In this document: positions 1 through 5,195 of the stretch, piece by piece
Layout of the letters: every line of letters begins with the position of its first letter
Position numbering within the stretch: the stretch's first letter is position 1
Source: Paenibacillus sp. UBA6285
GTDB lineage: Bacteria; Bacillota; Bacilli; Paenibacillales; Paenibacillaceae
DNA: 5,195 bases
Assembly: GCA_002438345.1 (NCBI GenBank)
Contig: DJUJ01000057.1
Location: forward strand, 44,549-49,743
Direction: 5' to 3'
Position numbers and translations under genes: made by a program
Notes under the pieces: model-generated
Database searches by the model: none
Told to the model about the DNA's origin: nothing
What the model saw: only the letters and a program-made list of their open reading frames with translations

Positions 1-1996
1 AGTATTCTTTCATTACTCTGTCGCCAGGCGCGGAAGCTCCGAAAGTAGTGATGCCGAGGATATCACCTTGGTCTCCAGTGTAACGTTCCCATCCGAAGGT
101 TTGTGCCATTTCGATAGCAAGACGAGCCTTAACTCCTGGAAGAATTACGGAATCACGGTATTCCTTATCTTGTTTTTCGAACAGATCCCAGCTTGGCAAG
201 CTGATTACACGAACATCGATACCTTCTTCAGCCAAAGCAGCTTGTGCTTTAACTGCCAACTGTACTTCAGAACCAGTTGCGATAAGTTGTGCTTGTGGAG
301 TTTCGTTCTTGGAATCGGAGACAACATAACCACCGCGTTTGATGTTTTCACGAACGCCATCAACTGTTCCAGCGAGAATCGGCAAGTTTTGACGAGTCAG
401 AACCAAAGCAACTGGATTTTCTTTGTTTTCCATAGCATAAGCCCATGCTGCAGAAGTTTCGTTAGCATCAGCCGGACGAATAACAGTCAGACCTGGGATG
501 ATACGCAGGGAAGCCAATTGTTCGATTGGTTCATGCGTAGGACCATCTTCACCAACAGCAATACTGTCATGTGTCAGTACATAGGTTACTGGCAATTTCA
601 TGATCGAAGCCAAACGAATTGCTGGACGCAAGTAGTCTGTAAACACGAAGAATGTTCCTCCGAATACTTTAAGACCAGTGTGCAGTGCAATACCGTTCAT
701 TGCAGCAGCCATACCAAATTCACGTACGCCGAAATAAATGTTGCGGCCATCATATGATTCTGGTGTGAACGATGTCAAACCATTCAGATGAGTCATAGTA
801 GAGCTTTCCAAGTCAGCGGAACCGCCCACAAGCTGAGGAACGCCAGCAGTTAGACCGTTAAGTGCGCTACCGGAAGCGACACGAGTCGATACGGCTTTAT
901 CTTCAGTAGTGTAAGTTGGAAGGTTAGCATCCCAGCCTTCTGGAAGATCGCCGTTGATCACTGTTTCGAATTGTGCAGCAAGCTCTGGATATGCTTTTTT
1001 GTAAGCTGCGAATTTGTCATCCCAAGCTTTGTTAGCTGTGATTCCGTTATTCTTCACTTCTGCAAAATGAGCACGAACTTCGTCAGGTACATAGAAATCT
1101 TCTTCGTATACCCATTTGTAGAAATCTTTGGTCAGCTTAGCTTCTTCAGCGCCAAGTGGGGAACCGTGAGTACCGCCATGGCCGCCTTTACCTTGTTTGT
1201 TAGGGCTACCGTAACCAATCACGGTTTTCACTTCGATCAAAGTCGGTCTGCTAGTGTCAGCTTGTGCTTCAGCAATAGCTTTTTCCAGAGCCGGAAGATC
1301 ATTTCCGTCTTCTACGCGCAGAACTTGCCAACCATAAGCATCAAAACGTTGAGCCACGTTCTCGGAGAAAGAAAGGTTCAATTTACCATCAAGGGAAATA
1401 TCATTTGAATCGTATAGAACAACCAATTTGCCAAGTTTCAAATGACCAGCGAGTGAAGCGGACTCGGATGAAATCCCTTCCATTAGGTCACCATCACCAC
1501 AAATAGCGTAAGTATAGTGGTCAATCACTTTATGTTCATCTTTGTTGTAGGTAGCGCTGAGTTGAGCTTCAGCCATAGCCATACCAACAGCCATACCAAT
1601 ACCTTGTCCAAGTGGACCTGTTGTAGCATCAACACCAGCGGTGTGACCTACTTCTGGGTGACCCGGAGTCAAGCTGCCCCATTGACGGAAATTTTTCAAT
1701 TCTTCCATAGGCAGATCATAACCACTAAGGTGCAGCAAGCTGTACAGAAGCATAGAACCATGTCCTGCAGACAATACAAAACGGTCACGGTTTACCCATG
1801 TTGGATGATCAGGGTTGTGTTTCATTGTTTTTGCAAACAATTGGTAGCCCATTGGTGCAGAACCCATTGGCATACCTGGGTGGCCGGAGTTTGCTTTTTC
1901 AATGGCGTCAATCGCCAAAGTACGAATCGTTGTAATGGACAGGTTATCTACAGTTGAGTTTTCTTCCTTTTGAATCGCTTGTTCTTGTTCACTCAT
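1..1996 (-). CDS. tkt: Transketolase, 3' end cut by the window edge
   Basis: Transketolase (EC 2.2.1.1) is a thiamine-diphosphate enzyme of the non-oxidative pentose phosphate pathway that moves two-carbon ketol units between sugar phosphates in the cytoplasm. The window holds 665 codons and the frame is open to base 1. Bacterial transketolases are usually about 660-670 residues, so only roughly 10-20 residues should be missing. Visible landmarks: the N-terminal NSGHPGMP motif (His39), SAGHGS (His79), PGHPE (His113), GPLGQG (127-132), and the thiamine-diphosphate motif running from GDGD (167-170) to Asn198. The pyrimidine domain follows with REFGMAAA, whose Glu426 matches the cofactor-activating glutamate, and transketolase signature 2, GEDGPTHEP with His488. 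The ATG start is fixed by an AGGAGG site 9 bases upstream. Arginine is mostly CGT and glycine mostly GGT, which suits a highly expressed gene. It is transcribed divergently from the next gene. Identity is near certain. Confidence 0.98.
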   Translation of the reverse strand, partial: MSEQEQAIQKEENSTVDNLSITTIRTLAIDAIEKANSGHPGMPMGSAPMGYQLFAKTMKHNPDHPTWVNRDRFVLSAGHGSMLLYSLLHLSGYDLPMEELKNFRQWGSLTPGHPEVGHTAGVDATTGPLGQGIGMAVGMAMAEAQLSATYNKDEHKVIDHYTYAICGDGDLMEGISSESASLAGHLKLGKLVVLYDSNDISLDGKLNLSFSENVAQRFDAYGWQVLRVEDGNDLPALEKAIAEAQADTSRPTLIEVKTVIGYGSPNKQGKGGHGGTHGSPLGAEEAKLTKDFYKWVYEEDFYVPDEVRAHFAEVKNNGITANKAWDDKFAAYKKAYPELAAQFETVINGDLPEGWDANLPTYTTEDKAVSTRVASGSALNGLTAGVPQLVGGSADLESSTMTHLNGLTSFTPESYDGRNIYFGVREFGMAAAMNGIALHTGLKVFGGTFFVFTDYLRPAIRLASIMKLPVTYVLTHDSIAVGEDGPTHEPIEQLASLRIIPGLTVIRPADANETSAAWAYAMENKENPVALVLTRQNLPILAGTVDGVRENIKRGGYVVSDSKNETPQAQLIATGSEVQLAVKAQAALAEEGIDVRVISLPSWDLFEKQDKEYRDSVILPGVKARLAIEMAQTFGWERYTGDQGDILGITTFGASAPGDRVMKEY

Positions 1997-2003
1997 TTAA
2001 TAG

Positions 2004-2013
2004 TTCCTCCTCT
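2004..2013 (-). promoter_or_regulatory. Ribosome binding site of tkt
   Basis: Read on the minus strand this is AGAGGAGGAA. Its AGGAGG core lies 9 bases before the ATG at 1996-1994. This is a near-perfect Shine-Dalgarno match and decides the start codon. Confidence 0.93.
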
Positions 2014-2042
2014 GAAATCTCAAGAATGTCATTTTGACTCTT

Positions 2043-2072
2043 ATTGTATCATTAGTGTGGAAGCAATTCCAA
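2043..2072 (-). promoter_or_regulatory. Probable sigma-A promoter of tkt, extended -10 type
   Basis: On the minus strand TTGGAA (2072-2067) acts as a -35 with four of six consensus bases. It is followed by an 18-base spacer and then TACAAT (2048-2043), five of six. The bases just before the -10 read TGA, giving the extended -10 form TGnTACAAT, which can compensate for a weak -35. Transcription should start near 2036-2037, leaving a leader of about 40 bases that contains the Shine-Dalgarno site. An AT-rich tract just upstream (about 2075-2095) could act as an UP element. The assignment rests on consensus matching only. Confidence 0.7.
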
Positions 2073-2074
2073 TT

Positions 2075-2086
2075 GTTTTTAAAAAC
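2075..2086. repeat. 12-bp perfect AT-rich palindrome upstream of the tkt -35
   Basis: GTTTTTAAAAAC is perfectly self-complementary and starts two bases upstream of the proposed tkt -35. It may simply be part of an AT-rich UP element, or it may be an operator. Nothing in the sequence distinguishes these, and AT-rich palindromes of this size can occur by chance. Confidence 0.4.
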
Positions 2087-2184
2087 TCTTTATTTGAACA
2101 GCTTATGTTTTGCAATATCGACGTATTTATATACATAAAAGAACTATGAGACAAGCCAAAGTTGCACTAGTCTATGGTCTAGTT

Positions 2185-2214
2185 TTCAATTACGACTAAA
2201 GTTTGTTTTACAAT
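2185..2214 (+). promoter_or_regulatory. Weak candidate promoter for the papain-like gene
   Basis: TACAAT at 2209-2214 matches five of six -10 bases. The best -35 at usable spacing is TTCAAT (2185-2190, 18-base spacer), only three of six. It would give a leader of about 75-80 bases. A different arrangement further upstream, TTGCAA at 2110-2115 with TACATA at 2132-2137, is about as plausible. The gene needs its own promoter because its upstream neighbour points the other way, but which one is used cannot be settled by eye. Confidence 0.25.
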
Positions 2215-2281
2215 GCTCAAATATACAGTAAGATGGAGTTAGTTAAGCATAATTTTCATGCATTACCCAATATTTCCTAGT

Positions 2282-2290
2282 GGAAAGGAA
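2282..2290 (+). promoter_or_regulatory. Ribosome binding site that favours ATG 2299 over TTG 2293
   Basis: GGAAAGGAA lies 8 bases before the ATG at 2299 but only 2 bases before the in-frame TTG at 2293. The spacing therefore supports the ATG as the real start. Confidence 0.75.
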
Positions 2291-2298
2291 CTTTGAAC

Positions 2299-2931
2299 AT
2301 GAGTTCGAATAAGGACATCTTTATTGTGCTTACCGGTACAGGTACGGCCTTTAGTGGTTTTATAAAGTGGTTTACAAAAGCCGATCTGAATCATGCTTCG
2401 ATCGCCTTTGACTGTGAACTGCGGGAGGTATACAGCTTCGGAAGAAAAAAAATGCACAATCCTTTCGTGGCAGGGCTAATTCAGGAGAACTTTATTGACC
2501 CTTTCTATAGCAGTGCGAATTGTTCTATCTATCAGTTGCGTGTAAGCGCGACGGAATACGATACCATGTATAATCACGTCCAAGGGATGATGCAAAATCA
2601 GGAACGATATAAATATCATCTTTTAGGGCTGATCGGTGTGCTTCTGAATATAAAAATCGATAGAGAAAATGCATATTTTTGTTCCCATTTCGTTGCCTCT
2701 TTATTTGAAGAAACTGCAGTTCAGCCTGTGAATAAGCCTTCCTGCTTCGTTACACCGGAAGATTTCGCTCTTTCACTCTGTGCACATAAGATTTTTACTG
2801 GCAAGCTATCCTATTACTTACGTAGAGCTCATAGAGCCTCTGCACGTCCATCATCTTTACCATTACATACTACTTCGGTTGCCGCACGAATGATGCGAAT
2901 GAATGAAGACCGAACTGAAGGGGTCGTATAA
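2299..2931 (+). CDS. Permuted papain-like (NlpC/P60 superfamily) protein
   Basis: A 210-residue protein. The order of the key residues is that of the circularly permuted papain-like fold (YiiX/YebB/LRAT-like branch of the NlpC/P60 superfamily): a His first, in LNHASIAF (His32), and the probable nucleophile Cys later, in YFCSHFVA (Cys128). Between them come a YSFGRK segment (45-50), an NPF..GLI.E segment (54-63) and YKYHLLGL (104-111), features I associate with a common family of uncharacterised Firmicutes proteins. Superfamily members are cysteine amidases, peptidases or acyltransferases, but the substrate here cannot be read from sequence. No signal peptide or clear transmembrane helix is seen, so it is probably cytoplasmic. 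The last 35-40 residues are rich in Arg, Ser and Ala and look disordered. ATG 2299 is preferred over TTG 2293 from ribosome-site spacing. It is a single-gene unit ending at a strong terminator. Confidence 0.8.
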   Translation: MSSNKDIFIVLTGTGTAFSGFIKWFTKADLNHASIAFDCELREVYSFGRKKMHNPFVAGLIQENFIDPFYSSANCSIYQLRVSATEYDTMYNHVQGMMQNQERYKYHLLGLIGVLLNIKIDRENAYFCSHFVASLFEETAVQPVNKPSCFVTPEDFALSLCAHKIFTGKLSYYLRRAHRASARPSSLPLHTTSVAARMMRMNEDRTEGVV

Positions 2932-2948
2932 AAGGTTCTATGTTTGTG

Positions 2949-2989
2949 AAAAAGGGCTAAGCGGATTACAATTCCGCTTAGCCCTTTTT
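2949..2989. terminator. Bidirectional intrinsic terminator between convergent genes
   Basis: A perfect 17-bp inverted repeat (2949-2965 and 2973-2989) encloses a 7-base loop. The inner 12 pairs, GGGCTAAGCGGA and its complement, form the GC-containing stem. The outer five pairs supply a run of T after the stem on either strand. It sits 17 bases after the papain-like gene and 9 bases after the acetyltransferase stop on the other strand, so it can end both transcripts. Confidence 0.95.
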
Positions 2990-2998
2990 AATTAACCA

Positions 2999-3778
2999 TC
3001 AAATAACAAATTGGGCCATGTACTGTTTGCACATAAGTTCATAACCAATCGATTGATATAGAGAAACTGCGCTTACATTCTCCTCAAGGACATTCAAATA
3101 CACGTTTGAGGTAACACTTCTCCCCGCTCGGGTGAGCTCTGCACAGATCTTTTTTCCATAGCCTTGCCTTCTCCATCTTACATCCGTTCCGATGTTCCCC
3201 AATTCAACGTAATCCTCACTATAAATATGGTATCCTCCTACTGCAATCAGCTCACGTTGTTCCATCACACCATAGAACGGATACTGTAATTCTTCTTTTG
3301 AAAAAGCCATTGTATCTAAATCGGCCATTTTCGACTCAATAAGCTCAAAATAAGGGGGACCCAAATGTAAAACGCTTGTATCCACCGATGGCAACGCTTC
3401 TTGATGGATATGCTTCATTAGAAGCAGCTTTTTGGGTGACTTAACAAGTTCAAGCTGTGAAGCAAGTATAGCCATAACTTCTTCATTAACGATTACATTA
3501 CCAACAGCATTGTCAGGTAAATTCAGTTGTTCTTTCATAAATGAAAGCACGGACCGGAGACAAAATGACTTTTCCACAGAAAATACGGAAAAAGCATAGA
3601 ACGGAAGTCCCCTTAAAAAAGCCAATACACCGAGTAACTCCCCCTGTTCTGTAAACTGTCCATAGTGCACCGTATTATGCTTACGACCTGTAAGGTATGA
3701 ATAGTATAAAAAATGCTGTTCCCTATGGATCGAGCTCAAGATTGATTTCATTTCCACTGGTGTTAATTCTCGAATCAT
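2999..3778 (-). CDS. GNAT-family N-acetyltransferase
   Basis: A 259-residue protein whose C-terminal half (about 140-259) is a GCN5-related N-acetyltransferase domain. Beta-strand 4 is followed by RRQGYGKK, with the acetyl-CoA pyrophosphate-binding R-x-x-G-x-G at 203-208. Motif B follows as NVLEENVSAVSLYQSIGYE (229-247), with Asn234 and Tyr241 in the expected places. This resembles the FR47-like group. The N-terminal 120-130 residues show no acetyl-CoA motif and may be a degenerate second GNAT unit or a substrate-recognition domain. That is inferred from length and pattern. Enzymes of this fold move an acetyl group from acetyl-CoA to an amine, but the acceptor (small molecule, antibiotic, peptide or protein) cannot be told here. 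No signal peptide, so cytoplasmic. The ATG has an AGGAG site 7 bases upstream. The gene lies 101 bases downstream of the surface-type protein on the same strand, so read-through is possible. No convincing promoter was found in that gap. Confidence 0.88.
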   Translation of the reverse strand: MIRELTPVEMKSILSSIHREQHFLYYSYLTGRKHNTVHYGQFTEQGELLGVLAFLRGLPFYAFSVFSVEKSFCLRSVLSFMKEQLNLPDNAVGNVIVNEEVMAILASQLELVKSPKKLLLMKHIHQEALPSVDTSVLHLGPPYFELIESKMADLDTMAFSKEELQYPFYGVMEQRELIAVGGYHIYSEDYVELGNIGTDVRWRRQGYGKKICAELTRAGRSVTSNVYLNVLEENVSAVSLYQSIGYELMCKQYMAQFVI

Positions 3779-3785
3779 ATACCTA

Positions 3786-3790
3786 CTCCT
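3786..3790 (-). promoter_or_regulatory. Ribosome binding site of the GNAT gene
   Basis: AGGAG on the minus strand, 7 bases upstream of the ATG at 3778-3776. It supports this start. Confidence 0.85.
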
Positions 3791-3866
3791 AACAATGTTT
3801 GATACAGTGCTTCAACATTAACATGATACCAAGAAGTCACGCAAAAAAAGAGATGAGGTAGGTAAT

Positions 3867-3883
3867 GTAGAGTCCGACTCTAC
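3867..3883. repeat. 17-bp perfect dyad spanning the stop codon of the surface-type protein
   Basis: GTAGAGTC and its exact reverse complement GACTCTAC flank one central base. The TAG stop of the minus-strand gene (3882-3880) lies inside one arm. As RNA it would form a 7-pair hairpin with a three-base loop. A run of seven T on the minus strand occurs only 17 bases further on (3849-3843), too far for a standard intrinsic terminator. It could be a weak or atypical terminator, an mRNA-end structure or a protein-binding site. Confidence 0.6.
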
Positions 3884-5195
3884 TTAATTCGATGACTTTG
3901 GAAATACTCCGACCAATCCGATGATATAACGACTGTAACTGTATCCGTTTTGGTATTGTACTCATTTTGAGCTGTAAAGGTAAATGTAACCGGACCATCT
4001 GGGAGCTTCTCAAAAGAGCTATCGTACATTTCACCTGTCCAGAAGGTTTTATCGTTGTTGGTTGGACTGAGCTGCGTAGTGAACCCTCCGCTCATCGTTA
4101 CTTGCACAGTATTTGGGAGACCTGTTGCTGTACCTTGCAGGACAAAACGTTCTCCTGCCCAAAATACGTTGTAGCCTCTTGGGCTTTCCTCATTTCCACT
4201 CTTTTTCAAATTGTAGCCTTTACGGTTGTTGTTCCATTCTTCGGTGTGCTTAACGCCACCTTTAATACTCAGTAGATTCACCATGATATATTTTCGAGGA
4301 GAAATATTGCTCCAGTTGTAACCATCATAGACTTCCACTTCAACAGCATACTTTTCATTCTCGATTAGAGATCCAGCTGGAGCTTGCCATTGTTTAGAAC
4401 TTGAAACTTGTTCACCAGACTGTACCTTGATCGTTCCTGTAGCTAAATTTATAATCCGCACCTTATAACGTTGCTGCAGATCACCATCCTCATCTTGATA
4501 ATCCCATTTGATGATTGGAGTAAGTGTACTTGCGATTGTGGGTTTGGATTGATCATTACTGGTTGGATACGTTATTGTAGCCGTCGGTATCCGGTTGACT
4601 ACTGTGATGTTCTGAGAAAGCTCACGGTACAGACCCAGTGAATCTGTTACAAGTTGTCTAAAGGTAAAGACGCCGTTGCTACTGAACTGCTTCGTGAAGT
4701 TCGCCTGTGTATTTGCTAATTCTTCAGTCCCACTAGCACCTTTGAGATAATACTTATGACTGATCGTGTCTCCTTTTGGTATGTTGGGATCAGTTGCTTT
4801 GCTCTTGATATTCAGGATGTCCGTCCGATAAATCGGCTCTTTGGTAGCATCCTTGCCTTTATCAGTGGTTAGTGAAAACCCTGGCTGCGGCGGATTGTCG
4901 ATGATGAATGTTTTTTCGTTAGAGATTTCTGACCAAGATAATTTTGAAAAAGCGCGTCCATAAACTGTGAAATATTCAAAGCGATCAAATGTGTTGTTAG
5001 GAAGTTGATACTGTCGCAGCAATCCAGTGGTGTCAGGATTTTCAATTGATTTAGCTAAGAGCCCATCCTTCGCATAGAACTCTAACCTATACTTTTCCTG
5101 TGGATCATTTTCAGGATCTGCATACGTCCACTTAATGAGTGGATCTCCTTGTAACTCCGCATCTATTACCGACGGATTAGTTGCGGTTCCAGCAG
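3880..5195 (-). CDS. C-terminal part of a modular FN3/PKD/Ig-like surface-type protein
   Basis: The frame is open from the right edge to the TAG stop and gives 437 residues; the true start lies outside the window. An in-frame TTG at 5022 has coding sequence of the same character before it, so it is not the start. Residues counted from the edge: module A (1-101) and module B (about 203-306) are related beta-sandwich units, sharing IKW-x-Y-x-D-x-x-x-D-x-Q (20-32 and 228-240) and a later WS-x-IS (87-91 and 294-298). Between them, about 105-203, is a PKD/Ig-like unit ending in FTFRQLVTDSLGLY and a run of beta residues. The C-terminal unit (310-437) has FWAGERFVL, FWTGEMYD and LPDGPVTFTFTA, then ends in SDWSEYFQSHRIK. 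No LPXTG motif, S-layer homology repeat or C-terminal membrane anchor is present. Secretion is inferred from architecture, since the N-terminus is not visible. Likely adhesion, matrix or cell-envelope role, but no specific function can be assigned. Confidence 0.85.
   Translation of the reverse strand, partial: AGTATNPSVIDAELQGDPLIKWTYADPENDPQEKYRLEFYAKDGLLAKSIENPDTTGLLRQYQLPNNTFDRFEYFTVYGRAFSKLSWSEISNEKTFIIDNPPQPGFSLTTDKGKDATKEPIYRTDILNIKSKATDPNIPKGDTISHKYYLKGASGTEELANTQANFTKQFSSNGVFTFRQLVTDSLGLYRELSQNITVVNRIPTATITYPTSNDQSKPTIASTLTPIIKWDYQDEDGDLQQRYKVRIINLATGTIKVQSGEQVSSSKQWQAPAGSLIENEKYAVEVEVYDGYNWSNISPRKYIMVNLLSIKGGVKHTEEWNNNRKGYNLKKSGNEESPRGYNVFWAGERFVLQGTATGLPNTVQVTMSGGFTTQLSPTNNDKTFWTGEMYDSSFEKLPDGPVTFTFTAQNEYNTKTDTVTVVISSDWSEYFQSHRIK

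Larger units (their letters stand above)
2014..2281. other. Divergent intergenic region between tkt and the papain-like gene
   Basis: This stretch of about 300 bases with the two flanking ribosome binding sites is AT-rich and holds no convincing reading frame. Near tkt it carries the extended -10 promoter and the 12-bp palindrome. In the middle there is a short dyad, ACTAG (2166-2170) and CTAGT (2179-2183), separated by eight bases. It is too weak to call a binding site alone. Nearer the plus-strand gene a possible promoter ends around 2214. I see no riboswitch-like or intrinsic-terminator structure. Confidence 0.6.

Noticed and set aside
68..1957. Three plus-strand open frames of about 145-229 residues (68-757, 971-1408, 1517-1957)
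   Set aside because: They run antisense to transketolase, lack ribosome binding sites, and have compositions rich in Cys, Phe, Ser and Thr typical of reverse-complement shadows.
2166..2183. Dyad ACTAG-8-CTAGT in the divergent intergenic region as an operator
   Set aside because: Five-base arms in AT-rich DNA are expected by chance, and it is not placed against any well-supported promoter.
2293..2295. TTG as the start of the papain-like gene
   Set aside because: The ribosome binding site ends only 2 bases before it, too close for initiation; the ATG at 2299 has normal spacing.
2263..2457. Small minus-strand frame of 64 residues overlapping the start of the papain-like gene
   Set aside because: It is antisense to a gene with a recognisable fold and has no recognisable motif, so it is most likely a shadow.
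3791..3866. A promoter for the GNAT gene in the gap upstream
   Set aside because: TATCAT- and TATCAA-like hexamers occur but none has a reasonable -35 at 16-18 bases, so no call is made.
3837..4275. Frames 3837-4034 (minus) and 3967-4275 (plus) inside the surface-type gene
   Set aside because: Both overlap the clearly coding minus-strand frame, whose domain pattern is continuous throughout, and neither shows a motif of its own.
5020..5022. TTG as a start codon for a 380-residue version of the surface-type protein
   Set aside because: The same frame stays open to the right edge and encodes the IKW-x-Y-x-D half of module A, so the TTG is an internal leucine codon.

Overview
The window looks like ordinary chromosomal DNA of a low-to-moderate GC Gram-positive bacterium of the Bacillales, most likely Paenibacillus or a close relative. 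This is an inference from the transketolase sequence, the strong AGGAGG-type ribosome binding sites, the sigma-A-like promoter of tkt and the style of the surface-type protein. No database search was possible.

Layout from left to right. (1) Positions 1-1996, minus strand: transketolase (tkt), nearly complete, with only the last few residues lost past the left edge. It has a clear Shine-Dalgarno site and a good extended -10 promoter. (2) Positions 1997-2298: a divergent intergenic region. It holds the tkt promoter, AT-rich palindromes and a weak candidate promoter for the next gene. (3) Positions 2299-2931, plus strand: a 210-residue protein with the His-then-Cys order of circularly permuted papain-like (NlpC/P60 superfamily) proteins. 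(4) Positions 2949-2989: a strong bidirectional intrinsic terminator between two convergent genes. (5) Positions 2999-3778, minus strand: a 259-residue GNAT-type N-acetyltransferase with a C-terminal acetyl-CoA-binding domain and an N-terminal half with no clear catalytic motif. (6) Positions 3880-5195, minus strand: the C-terminal 437 residues of a larger protein built of beta-sandwich (FN3/PKD/Ig-like) modules. It is cut by the right edge, and a perfect 17-bp dyad spans its stop codon.

The genes do not form an obvious pathway. Transketolase is housekeeping carbon metabolism, the two middle genes are single-gene units of unknown substrate, and the right-hand gene is probably an extracellular or surface protein. 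I see no RNA gene, CRISPR array, insertion sequence, prophage gene or tandem DNA repeat. Nothing here makes a convincing case for a new multi-gene system. The points most worth a second look are the permuted papain-like protein, the repeated acidic module in the surface-type protein and the dyad over its stop codon.
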